A stretch of DNA of 64,000 nucleotides from Phaeospirillum tilakii (GTDB lineage Bacteria > Pseudomonadota > Alphaproteobacteria > Rhodospirillales > Magnetospirillaceae), in NCBI RefSeq assembly GCF_042683125.1, contig NZ_JBHUIY010000016.1:24304-88303 (forward strand), given 5' to 3'. How positions within the stretch are numbered: the stretch's first letter is position 1; each line of letters opens with the position of its first letter. The notes beneath the pieces are model-generated. The model was not told the DNA's origin. It searched no databases and worked only from the letters and a program-made list of their open reading frames with translations. A program made the translations under genes and the position numbers. Shown here one piece after another: positions 43,442 to 53,871 of this stretch.

Positions 43442-43518
43442 CGGCGGGCTTCCCGCTCACGACGGGTTCCAAGGGCCTCGCGGCCCTTGGCGGCTGTGGG
43501 CGGCGCCCACGTTTTTTT
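43442..43518 (+). repeat. hairpin repeat with intrinsic-terminator end
   Basis: Modules GCGGGCTTCCCGC, then CCAAGGGCCTCGCGGCCCTTGG, then GTGGGCGGCGCCCAC, the last followed by G and seven T. It belongs to the dispersed hairpin family and fills the hemA-prfA gap. Confidence 0.65.
43496..43518 (+). terminator. intrinsic terminator between hemA and prfA
   Basis: GTGGGC/GCCCAC 6-bp stem with loop GGC followed by G and TTTTTTT. It is a textbook Rho-independent signal on the + strand, so prfA may need its own promoter or depend on read-through. Confidence 0.7.
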
Positions 43519-43548
43519 CTTTTCAAACCGCCTTCCGGACGTTCCCCG

Positions 43549-44631
43549 ATGAGTCTCGACGCCCACCTCGACAAGGTTCTCTACCGCCACGACGAATTGC
43601 GGGCCCAGCTCGCCGCGGGGGAGGGGCTGGATTCGGCGGCGATTCCCCGGCTGTCGCGCGAATTGGCCGAGCTTGATCCGGTGGTCGAGGCGATCCAGGC
43701 CTTCCGCAAGGGCCGTGACGAGATGGCCGAGGCGGCGCTGATGATGCAGGACCCCGCCGCCGACCCCGAGATGCGCGCCTTGGCCGAGGAGGAATTCTTC
43801 GCCCTCAAGGAGCAGGTCCCCGGGCTGGAGCGGGCGGTGCAGATCCTGCTGCTGCCGAAGGACGAGGCCGACGAAAAGAACGCGATCCTCGAAGTCCGCG
43901 CCGGCACCGGCGGCGACGAGGCGGCGCTGTTCGCCGCCGAGCTGTTCCGGATGTACGAGCGTTATGCCGGCCTGCGCGGCTGGCGGTTCGAGGTGATCGA
44001 CGCCAGCGACACCGGCATCGGCGGGATCAAGGAGGCCAGCGCCAAGATCACCGGGCGCGGCGTGTTCGCCCGCCTCAAGTTCGAATCCGGGGTGCACCGG
44101 GTCCAGCGCGTCCCCGCCACCGAGGCCTCGGGCCGGATCCATACCTCGGCCGCCACCGTCGCGGTGCTGCCCGAGGCGGAGGAGGTCGACATCCAGATCG
44201 ACGACAAGGATCTGCGCATCGACGTCTACCGCTCGCAGGGCTCGGGCGGGCAGAGCGTCAACACCACCGATTCGGCGGTGCGGGTCACCCACCTGCCGAC
44301 CGGCCTCGCCGTCGCCTGCCAGCAGGAAAAGAGCCAGCACAAGAACAAGGCGATCGCGATGACCCTGCTGCGCGCCCGCCTCTACGAGCGCGAGCGCAGC
44401 GCCCGCGACGCCGAGCGCGCCGCCAACCGCAAGAGCCAGGTCGGCTCGGGCGACCGCTCCGAGCGGATCCGCACCTACAATTTCCCCCAGGGCCGGGTCA
44501 CCGACCACCGCATCAACCTGACCCTCTACAAGATCGACGCGGTGATGGCCGGCGACGCCCTCGACGAGGTGATCGAGGCGTTGATCGCCACCGATCAGGC
44601 CGAACGTCTGGCCGAGATGGGGGCGGAATGA
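43549..44631 (+). CDS. prfA: peptide chain release factor 1
   Basis: A 360-residue RF1 that releases peptides at UAA and UAG. The stop-codon tripeptide region appears as RVPATEASGRIHTS (PAT), and the catalytic GGQ in RSQGSGGQSVNTTDSAVR near residue 233. The N-terminal helical domain and C-terminal GDRSERIRTYNFPQGRVTDHR are intact. Only 30 bases separate its ATG from the terminator T-run upstream. Its stop overlaps prmC (ATGA), whose product methylates the GGQ glutamine. Confidence 0.97.
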   Translation: MSLDAHLDKVLYRHDELRAQLAAGEGLDSAAIPRLSRELAELDPVVEAIQAFRKGRDEMAEAALMMQDPAADPEMRALAEEEFFALKEQVPGLERAVQILLLPKDEADEKNAILEVRAGTGGDEAALFAAELFRMYERYAGLRGWRFEVIDASDTGIGGIKEASAKITGRGVFARLKFESGVHRVQRVPATEASGRIHTSAATVAVLPEAEEVDIQIDDKDLRIDVYRSQGSGGQSVNTTDSAVRVTHLPTGLAVACQQEKSQHKNKAIAMTLLRARLYERERSARDAERAANRKSQVGSGDRSERIRTYNFPQGRVTDHRINLTLYKIDAVMAGDALDEVIEALIATDQAERLAEMGAE

Positions 44632-45485
44632 GCGCCGCGCTCGGGCAGGTGCTGCGCGCCGCCGGCGAGCGGCTGGCCCGGGCCGGGATCGACAGCCCGG
44701 CGCTCGATGCCCGCCTGCTGCTGGCCGAGGCGACCGGGATGGCCCCGCCCGCCTTGGCGCTGCACGCGGCCGAGCCGCTCGACCCGCTGGCGGCCGATCG
44801 TTTCGCCGCGATGGTCGAACGGCGCGAAAAGCGCGAGCCGGTGGCCTACATCCTCGGCCGGCGCGGTTTCTGGACCCTCGATCTGCGGGTCACCCCCGCC
44901 ACCCTCGATCCCCGTCCCGACAGCGAGACGGTGATCGAGGCGGTGTTGGCGGCGCTGCCCGAGCGGGCCGGGGCGTTGCGCCTGCTCGATTTCGGCACCG
45001 GCAGCGGCTGCCTGCTGCTGGCGCTGCTGGCCGAACTGCCGGCGGCGCGCGGTCTCGGCATCGACCGCAGCCCGGCGGCGCTGGCGGTGGCCCGGGCCAA
45101 TGCCAATGCCTGCGGGCTGGACGGGCGGGCCGAATTCCGCCTCGGCGACTGGGGCGAGGGGCTCGACGGCGCCTTCGACGTGATCGTTGCCAATCCGCCC
45201 TACATCCCGAGCGGGGAGATCGACCGGCTGGAGCCCGAAGTGGCCTGCTTCGAGCCGCGCGGCGCGCTCGACGGCGGCGCCGACGGGCTTGATTGCTACC
45301 GCCGCCTCGCCCCCGATTGCGCCCGCCTGCTGGCCCCCGGCGGCCTGGCCGCGTTCGAGGTCGGCTACGATCAGGCGGCGGCGGTCACCGCCCTGTGCGC
45401 CGCCGCCGGTCTGACCCCGCTCGAGACCCGGCGCGACCTCGGCGGGCTCGAACGCTGCGTGCTGGCCGGCCGGCCGGCGGGCTGA
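44628..45485 (+). CDS. prmC: release-factor glutamine N5-methyltransferase
   Basis: A 285-residue SAM-dependent enzyme that methylates the GGQ glutamine of release factors. The N-terminal helical RF-binding domain is followed by REPVAYILGRRGFWTLDLRV, the SAM loop LLDFGTGSGCLLLALL, and the catalytic NPPY motif in VIVANPPYIPSGEI. Overlap with prfA by 4 bases shows direct coupling of enzyme and substrate genes. Confidence 0.96.
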   Translation: MSAALGQVLRAAGERLARAGIDSPALDARLLLAEATGMAPPALALHAAEPLDPLAADRFAAMVERREKREPVAYILGRRGFWTLDLRVTPATLDPRPDSETVIEAVLAALPERAGALRLLDFGTGSGCLLLALLAELPAARGLGIDRSPAALAVARANANACGLDGRAEFRLGDWGEGLDGAFDVIVANPPYIPSGEIDRLEPEVACFEPRGALDGGADGLDCYRRLAPDCARLLAPGGLAAFEVGYDQAAAVTALCAAAGLTPLETRRDLGGLERCVLAGRPAG

Positions 45486-45560
45486 AAAAAACAGTTGGAA
45501 AGAACCGGTAGGCCGACTAGGGTGACGCCCACGCGCGCCAGCGGCGTCGGAGCCGGCGAA

Positions 45561-45578
45561 GACCCCTTGAGGGGGGTC
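45561..45578 (+). terminator. possible terminator hairpin after prmC
   Basis: GACCCC/GGGGTC stem with loop TTGAGG, 76 bases after the prmC stop. No T-run, weak evidence. Confidence 0.3.
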
Positions 45579-45664
45579 AGGGCTCGACCGGGCGCGGCGA
45601 ACTCCCCCATAGCCGCCCACCCCCCGAGCGGATGCGGACAGGCCGGGCCGAATACTTCGGCGGA

Positions 45665-46126
45665 ATGGATGTGAACAGACTCATGATGAACATGAAGACA
45701 GGTCCCGTCACCCCCAAGCAACGTTCGCGCGGCCGTGGGCCCAACGGGGGCAAGAAGCACAGCGGCGGGGGCGGCGGTGGCGGCATCCCGGGGCGCAACC
45801 ATGTGTTCGACAGCAACGGCCCCGACGGCCGCATCCGCGGCAACGCCCATCAGGTGCTGGAGAAGTACCTCGCCTTGGCCCGCGACGCTTCGTCGCAGGG
45901 TGATCGCGTCGCCGCCGAGAACTTCTATCAGCATGCCGAGCATTACTTCCGGCTGATCAACGCCCAGAACCAGAACAACGGCCGCCCGCGTCAGGCGCTG
46001 CCGACTCCGGCCGAGGATCAGATGCTGGCCGAGGACGAGGGCGAGGACGGCTACGACGGCGAGGGCGAGCCCGTCGCCGAGGGCACCGAGGCCGAGGCGA
46101 TCAGCCCCGGTTCCGACGCCGCCTGA
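45665..46126 (+). CDS. DUF4167 protein
   Basis: About 153 residues. The conserved DUF4167 core is GRNHVFDSNGPDGRIRGNAH then VLEKYLALARDASSQGDRVA and AENFYQHAEHYFRLINAQ. The N-terminus is basic and glycine-rich (PKQRSRGRGPNGGKKHSGGG) like RNA-binding tails; the C-terminus is acidic. Function is unknown; its place after prfA-prmC is conserved in alphaproteobacteria. In-frame ATGs at 45632, 45665 and 45683 are possible and none has a clear ribosome site. Confidence 0.85.
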   Translation: MDVNRLMMNMKTGPVTPKQRSRGRGPNGGKKHSGGGGGGGIPGRNHVFDSNGPDGRIRGNAHQVLEKYLALARDASSQGDRVAAENFYQHAEHYFRLINAQNQNNGRPRQALPTPAEDQMLAEDEGEDGYDGEGEPVAEGTEAEAISPGSDAA

Positions 46127-46169
46127 GCGGCGCCCCCAACGCAAGATTGCCGCGCGCAACGCCGGCACG

Positions 46170-46195
46170 GATCCGGAGGCGCCCGCCTCCGGATC
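46170..46195. repeat. palindromic hairpin between convergent genes
   Basis: GGATCCGGAGGC / GCCTCCGGAT-type stem in 46170-46195. The CGGAGGC/GCCTCCG arms recur in the element at 13508-13525. It lies just past the kinase stop and probably marks the transcript end for both convergent genes. Confidence 0.5.
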
Positions 46196-46198
46196 GCC

Positions 46199-48772
<2,574 letters not shown>

Positions 48773-48899
48773 GGGGCGTGTTCTCTTCGCTCGCACTGGC
48801 CGGGAACGGCCATGACCCAGCAAGTATGGGGACGGCGCCGGCCGGGTTCCAGGTGATAAAGCGGTCACTTCCCCGGCGGGGCGACCCCGGGCGGCAGGG

Positions 48900-50495
48900 T
48901 CAGGGCGGCAGGGTCAGGGTCTCGGTCGCGCCGGAGCCGGGGGTGCCGGGGCCGGGGGCGGCACGGCGGGAGCCGGCCAGCAGCCGGGTATAGGCGGCGG
49001 GGTCGCCCAGCAGGCGGCGGGCGGCGGCGGGATCCTCGACCGCGTCGCCGCGCCGCTCGGGCGGGCACAGCGCCCGCAGCCGGCGGCGCAGATCGGTCTC
49101 GTCGAGGCTGGCCTGACGCCACAGCGCCAGGGCGCGGGCGAGGCGGGCGGGGTCGTCCTGCCAGGCCCCGGCCGGGGCGGTGGCGACGGTGCAGCGGGCC
49201 GGGAACACCCCGAGCCCGTCGAGGGCATAGCCGCTCGGGGCATGGAAGCGCGACCAGGTCAGGGTCAGCTCGCCGTCATTGGGCAGGCGGATCACCGTCT
49301 GCACCGTGCCCTTGCCGTAGGAATTGCTGCCGATCACCACCGCCCGTCCGGCATCCTGCAAGGCCGAGGCGAGGATCTCGGCGGCCGAGGCGGAGCGGCC
49401 GTCGATCAGCACCGCCACCGGCAGATCCTCGGCGAGGTCGCCGGGGCGGGCGGTCAGGGTGGCGACGGATTCGGGATGGCGGCCCCGGGTCGAGACGATC
49501 GGGCCGTCGGCGATGAACAGGTCGGCCACCGCCACCGCCTGATCGAGCAGCCCGCCCGGATTGCCGCGCAGATCGAGCACCACCCCGCGCAGCCCCGGGC
49601 CGAGGCGGGCGCGGGTCGCGCGCAACAATGATTCGATACTGGTGGCGGTGCGCTGGTTGAAGCTGGTGATGCGGTAGGTGGCGATCGTGCCGTCGATGGT
49701 CTCGGTCACGGTGCGCGGCACGATCAGCGAGCGGCGCAGCGTCGCCACCACCGTCTGGTCGCCGCGCCGCAGCGTCACCGCCAGCGCGCTGGCCACCGCG
49801 CCGCGCAGCCGGCCCGACACCTCGCCGCGCGACAGGCCGCGCACCGGCTTGCCGTCGATCAGCAGGATCACGTCGTCGGGCCTGAGCCCGGCCCGCGCCG
49901 CCGGGGTGTCCTCGATCACGTCGATCAGGCGCGGCTCGCCGTCGAGGATCTCGAAGCGGATGCCGATGCCGCCGAACCCGTTGCGGCTGGCCCGGTTGTC
50001 GCGCGCCTCGGCGGCGCCGGCATAGCGGGAATAAAGGTCGGCCCGCCCCAGCGCCCCCTCGAACAGGGCCTGATAGAGCTGTTCGGGGCTGGCGTCGCGC
50101 ACTGCGGCCGACACCTCGGCGGCGTCGAGCGCGGCGCTGATCACCAGCCGGCCCCAGGATTCGACGTCGTCGGCCGGCGGGGCGGGATAATCGGCCACCA
50201 CCCGGTCGGCGTCGGTCAGCCGCACCCGGCCGCCCTGCGCCGCCACCGCGAACTGGGGATCGAGTTCGGCCAGCCCGCGCATCGCGTCGAGCCCGACCGC
50301 CGCCGCCGTCTGCGGCTGGAGGTGGCGTTCGATGATCGCGGCGAGGCCGAACGACAGGGTGCGCTGGGCCTCCAGCGCGCTCCAGCCGGCCGAGGCCGGG
50401 CCCGGGGCTGCCGCCAGCAGCAGCGCCGCCAGCAGCGGCGGCCGGCCCGGCCGGCGGCCGGGGGGGCGGGGGCGGGACGCCGGCGCCGCCGCCAC
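48900..50495 (-). CDS. S41-family C-terminal processing peptidase with PDZ domain
   Basis: A 531-residue secreted protease. GTG 50495 starts an Arg/Pro-rich then hydrophobic signal (LLAALLLAAAPGPASA). A PDZ domain lies near residues 165-250 (GGIGIRFEILDGEPRLIDVI). The catalytic parts are VVLDLRGNPGGLLDQAVAVA, the nucleophile Ser in IDGRSASAAEILA and the general-base Lys in SNSYGKGTVQTVIRLP, the expected Ser-Lys dyad. CtpA-like enzymes trim periplasmic proteins. It begins 5 bases after the rnr stop, so the pair is probably one operon. Confidence 0.92.
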   Translation of the reverse strand: MAAAPASRPRPPGRRPGRPPLLAALLLAAAPGPASAGWSALEAQRTLSFGLAAIIERHLQPQTAAAVGLDAMRGLAELDPQFAVAAQGGRVRLTDADRVVADYPAPPADDVESWGRLVISAALDAAEVSAAVRDASPEQLYQALFEGALGRADLYSRYAGAAEARDNRASRNGFGGIGIRFEILDGEPRLIDVIEDTPAARAGLRPDDVILLIDGKPVRGLSRGEVSGRLRGAVASALAVTLRRGDQTVVATLRRSLIVPRTVTETIDGTIATYRITSFNQRTATSIESLLRATRARLGPGLRGVVLDLRGNPGGLLDQAVAVADLFIADGPIVSTRGRHPESVATLTARPGDLAEDLPVAVLIDGRSASAAEILASALQDAGRAVVIGSNSYGKGTVQTVIRLPNDGELTLTWSRFHAPSGYALDGLGVFPARCTVATAPAGAWQDDPARLARALALWRQASLDETDLRRRLRALCPPERRGDAVEDPAAARRLLGDPAAYTRLLAGSRRAAPGPGTPGSGATETLTLPP

Positions 50496-50500
50496 GGCGC

Positions 50501-52702
50501 CTAGCGTCCGCGACGGAACGGCGGCCGGCGGGCGGGACGGCGCCGGTCCTCGCCGAGCGAGAACACCATCGAGCCGGTGACGATGTCGGCCTGACGCAAC
50601 GTCACCTGCACCGTCTGGCCGAGCTGGTAGGAGGCCCGGCTGTGCCGCCCGATCAGGCAATGATGGGCCTCGTCATGGAGGTAGTAATCGTCGGGCAGGC
50701 TGCCGATCGGCACCAGCCCGTCGGCGCCGCTGTCGTCGAGGGTGACGAACAGGCCGAAGCGGGTGACGCCGGAGATGCGGGCGGGGAATTCGGCCCCGAC
50801 CCGGTCGGCCAGGAACAGGGTGACGGCGCGATCGACCGCCTCGCGCTCGGCGGTGGCGGCGCGGCGCTCGGTGGCCGAGATGTGCTCGCCCCACTCGGGA
50901 TAGCGGGCGGCGGCGTCGGCCGGCAGCCCGCCCTCGCCGAGGCCGAGCGCCGCGACCAGTCCGCGATGGACCAGCAGGTCGGCATAGCGGCGGATCGGCG
51001 AGGTGAAATGGGCGTAGCGGGCCAGCGCCAGCCCGAAATGGCCGATATTCTCGGGCGAATAGGCGGCCTGGGCCTGGGCGCGCAGGATCACCTCGTTGAC
51101 CAGCGGGGCGTTGGGGGTGCCGGCCACCGCCGCCAGGATGCGGTTGAACTGGCCGGGGGTCGGCCGCTGCCCCTTGGCCAGCGACAGGTCGAGCCCGCGC
51201 AGCACCTCGCGCAGCCCTTCCAGCTTCTCGACCGAGGGCAGATCGTGGACCCGGTACATGCAGGGGCTGCCGGCCTTTTCCAGCGTCTCGGCGGCGCAGA
51301 CGTTGGCGGCGATCATCAGGTCCTCGATCAGGCGGTGGCTGTCGAACCGCTCGCGCGCCACCACCGCGCTGACGCCGCCATCCTCGCCGATCAGCACCTT
51401 GCGCTCGGGCAGATCGAGATCGAGCACCCCGCGCGCCGCCCGCGCCCGCGCCAGGGCGTCCCAGGCGCCGTAAAGCGGAGCGATCACGGTTTCGAGCAGC
51501 GCCGCCGCCTTGGCGCCGGGCTGGCCGTCGCGGGCGGCCTGGACCTCGGTGTAGGTCAGCCGCGCCGCCGAGCGCATCAGGCCGCGGCGGAAGCGGTGGC
51601 GGCGCTTGTGCCCGTTCTGGTCGAACCACATTTCGACCGCGAGGCAGGGCCGGTCCTCGTCCGGCACCAGCGAGCACCAGCCGTTCGACAGCGCCTCGGG
51701 CAGCATCGGCACCACCCGGTCGGGGAAATAGACCGAATTGCCGCGCTTGAACGCCTCGCGGTCGAGCGCGTCGCCGGGGCGGACGTACCAGGAGACGTCG
51801 GCGATCGCCACCAGACAATGCCAGCCGCCGGGATTGGCCGGGTCGGGATCGGGCTCGGCCCACACCGCGTCGTCGAAATCGCGGGCATCCTCGCCGTCGA
51901 TCGTCACCAGCGGCACATTGCGCAGATCGTCGCGGCCGAGCAGCGGCGCCGGCCCGCAGGCGGCGGCCTGGGCCAGGGTCTCGGCCGGGAAGTCGCAGGG
52001 GATGTCGTTGGCGTGGATCGCCACCAGACTGATCGAGCGCGGGGCGTTGAGCGGCCCCAGCCGTTCCTTGACCGCCGCCTGACGCAGGCCGTAGAGGCGG
52101 TCGGGCAGGATGTCGGCCAGCACCAGCTCGCCCTCGTCGGCGCCGCCGCCCTCGCCGCGCGGCACCAGATATTCGGCCTTCTCGCGCCGGCTGGCCGGCT
52201 GGATCCGGCCGCTGCCGTCGGGCAAGGCGTGATAGACGCCGAGGACGCGGGCGCGCGGCTCGCCCACCACCTTGATCGGGCGGGCCTCGTAATCACCGTC
52301 GCGCAGCCGGCGCAGCTTGCACAGCACCCGGTCGCCGACTCCCACCGCCGGCCCGGCGCCGGGCCGGAACGGCGACAGATAGATTCGGGGCGGCCGCCCT
52401 TCGCCCTCCCAACTGACCGGCCGGGCCAGCAATTCGCCCTCGGCATCGGTGCCGGTGACCTCGACCAGCGCCGCGTCGGGCAGCGCGCCCGGCGGGGCGA
52501 ACCGGCGGCGGCCGCGATCGACCGCGCCCTCTTTTTCGAGTTCGCGCAGGATCGCCTTGAGATCGACCCGCTCGCCGCCGCCGCGCAGCTTGAAGGCGCG
52601 GGCCAGCTCGCGCTTGCCGACCCGGCCGGGCTGGGCGCGGATGAAGTCAAGCACGTCCTGTTTCGACGGCAGCGGGGCGGGGCGGCGGGGCGGTTTGCTC
52701 AT
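50501..52702 (-). CDS. rnr: ribonuclease R
   Basis: A 733-residue 3'-5' exoribonuclease. N-terminal winged-helix (SKQDVLDFIRAQPGRVGKRE), cold-shock-like domains, then the RNB catalytic core with the metal-binding ITIDGEDARDFDDAVWAE (seen as TIDGEDARDFDDAVW), YFPDRVVPMLPEALSNG, HFTSPIRRYADLLVHR, and a C-terminal S1 domain (GVTRFGLFVTLDDSGADGLV) with an Arg-rich tail. It degrades structured RNA. Start ATG 52702. Confidence 0.97.
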   Translation of the reverse strand: MSKPPRRPAPLPSKQDVLDFIRAQPGRVGKRELARAFKLRGGGERVDLKAILRELEKEGAVDRGRRRFAPPGALPDAALVEVTGTDAEGELLARPVSWEGEGRPPRIYLSPFRPGAGPAVGVGDRVLCKLRRLRDGDYEARPIKVVGEPRARVLGVYHALPDGSGRIQPASRREKAEYLVPRGEGGGADEGELVLADILPDRLYGLRQAAVKERLGPLNAPRSISLVAIHANDIPCDFPAETLAQAAACGPAPLLGRDDLRNVPLVTIDGEDARDFDDAVWAEPDPDPANPGGWHCLVAIADVSWYVRPGDALDREAFKRGNSVYFPDRVVPMLPEALSNGWCSLVPDEDRPCLAVEMWFDQNGHKRRHRFRRGLMRSAARLTYTEVQAARDGQPGAKAAALLETVIAPLYGAWDALARARAARGVLDLDLPERKVLIGEDGGVSAVVARERFDSHRLIEDLMIAANVCAAETLEKAGSPCMYRVHDLPSVEKLEGLREVLRGLDLSLAKGQRPTPGQFNRILAAVAGTPNAPLVNEVILRAQAQAAYSPENIGHFGLALARYAHFTSPIRRYADLLVHRGLVAALGLGEGGLPADAAARYPEWGEHISATERRAATAEREAVDRAVTLFLADRVGAEFPARISGVTRFGLFVTLDDSGADGLVPIGSLPDDYYLHDEAHHCLIGRHSRASYQLGQTVQVTLRQADIVTGSMVFSLGEDRRRPARRPPFRRGR

Positions 52703-52763
52703 GGGGGCCAAGGTAGACCGGCGAAGGGCAGGCCGGCAATCGCGCCGTGAGGACGGGAGAAAC

Positions 52764-52925
52764 GCGGGCTCTGCCCGCACCCGCCAAGGGCCGGGGGCCC
52801 TTGGATCCCCCTCCCTCTTCTTCGCGCGGCAAACGGCCGAACCCAAGCTGAACGGCGCTTCCGCGCCCAACCATCGACGGGATCCAAGGGCCTTGCGGCC
52901 CTTGGCGGGTGCGGGCAGAGCCCGC
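52764..52925. repeat. complete inverted-repeat element with 46-47 bp arms
   Basis: The left arm 52764-52809 (GCGGGCTCTGCCCGC, ACCCGCC, a CCAAGGGCC stem, GGATCCC) is the inverted copy of the right arm 52879-52925, differing only in the hairpin loop. About 69 bases lie between and have no coding potential. Each arm itself contains two hairpins. It resembles a non-autonomous mobile palindrome, although no target duplication was identified. Confidence 0.75.
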
Positions 52926-52968
52926 CTCACCCTGACCTGCGAACGGATGCATCATTTTCTGAATTGAA

Positions 52969-52993
52969 TGTTTAACGTTTTACATGATAAACA
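52969..52993. promoter_or_regulatory. AT-rich inverted repeat upstream of DUF2975 gene
   Basis: TGTTTA and TAAACA frame a 13-base AT-rich centre, 35 bases before the DUF2975 start. It may be the operator of the small XRE regulator encoded second in the pair. Confidence 0.4.
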
Positions 52994-53027
52994 GCGTCTC
53001 GAACATGACAACAACCCAGGTGCCGCG

Positions 53028-53582
53028 ATGAGCGTTCCCTCCTCCGTGCCGTTGCTGGAGCGGATCCAGCGTCTTTCCCGTCTGATGCGGCGGCTGATCC
53101 TGGTCGGGATCGTGATCGACCTCGGTGGGGTGGTCGCGCTGTGGGCGTCGGATTACATGGTGCGGGCCAGCCTGCTGCCCGGGCTCGGCCTGACTCCCGA
53201 ACAGGTTACCCTGACCTTCGATGCCCGCCTGCTGGGCTTCGTGCTCAGCCTGCCGGCGGCGGGGATCATGCTGGCGCTGCTGCTGGAATCCTTCCGCCTG
53301 TTCGGGGATTACGCCGACGGGCGGATCTTCACCCCGGTGGCGATCGGCCGGCTGGGCCGCCTGGCCCGGGGCATCCTGTTGCTGGCGGCGTTGCAGCCGC
53401 CGCTGCATACCCTGCATGTGCTGGTGCTGACGATGCACAATCCGCCCGGCCACCGCCTGCTGAGCCTGGGGGTGTCGTCGGGCGAACTGGCGCTGGCGTT
53501 CGTCGGCGGCCTGCTGCTGGCGATCAGTTGGGTGATGCAGGAGGCGAGCCGGATCGCCACCGAGAACAGCGAGTTCGTCTGA
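53028..53582 (+). CDS. DUF2975 membrane protein
   Basis: A 184-residue protein with four hydrophobic segments (about 20-40, 60-85, 108-126 and 150-172), including LILVGIVIDLGGVVALWAS and LALAFVGGLLLAISWVMQEAS. The LLLESFRLFGDYADGRIFTP segment between spans 2 and 3 is the DUF2975 signature. Such genes are nearly always followed by a small XRE regulator, as here, 2 bases after the stop. The biological role of the pair is unknown; a membrane-linked regulatory module is inferred. Confidence 0.85.
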   Translation: MSVPSSVPLLERIQRLSRLMRRLILVGIVIDLGGVVALWASDYMVRASLLPGLGLTPEQVTLTFDARLLGFVLSLPAAGIMLALLLESFRLFGDYADGRIFTPVAIGRLGRLARGILLLAALQPPLHTLHVLVLTMHNPPGHRLLSLGVSSGELALAFVGGLLLAISWVMQEASRIATENSEFV

Positions 53583-53584
53583 TC

Positions 53585-53812
53585 ATGCCGATCATCGTCC
53601 GCCTTGATGTGATGCTCGCCCGCCGCAAGATCCGGGCGCGCGAGCTGGCGCAACGGATCGGCATCGCCGAACAGAATCTGTCGCTGCTGAAATCGGGCAA
53701 GGTGCGCGGCGTCCGCTTCGAGACGCTGGCGCGGCTGTGCCAGGAACTGGATTGCCAGCCGGGCGACCTGCTGGAATATCAGCCCGGCCCGGAGGAACCG
53801 GAAGAAGAGTAA
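53585..53812 (+). CDS. small XRE-type HTH regulator (YozG/Cro-like)
   Basis: A 75-residue regulator: VRLDVMLARRKIRARELAQR then GIAEQNLSLLKSGKVRGVRF and LARLCQELDCQPGDLLEY. This is the single-domain Cro/CI-type helix-turn-helix ending in the CQPGDLLEY signature, with an acidic tail (PGPEEPEEE). ATG 53585 lies 2 bases after the DUF2975 stop. It probably controls the pair through the upstream AT-rich repeat. Confidence 0.9.
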   Translation: MPIIVRLDVMLARRKIRARELAQRIGIAEQNLSLLKSGKVRGVRFETLARLCQELDCQPGDLLEYQPGPEEPEEE

Positions 53813-53813
53813 A

Positions 53814-53860
53814 GGGATCCAAGGGCCTTGCGGCCCTTGGCGGGTGCGGGCAGAGCCCGC
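53814..53860. repeat. half hairpin element, identical to 52879-52925
   Basis: All 47 bases match the right arm of the element at 52764-52925 and have the same orientation, so the DUF2975/XRE pair is bracketed by direct repeats. It begins at the second base after the XRE stop and ends 12 bases before the ubiD stop. Confidence 0.8.
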
Positions 53861-53871
53861 ATCCTTTGTGC

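Larger units (their letters stand above)
52703..53027. other. intergenic region with repeat element and AT-rich promoter
   Basis: 325 bases. The left two thirds are the complete hairpin element 52764-52925. The last 90 bases are markedly AT-rich and must carry the promoter of the DUF2975 gene. No further gene is seen. Confidence 0.6.
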
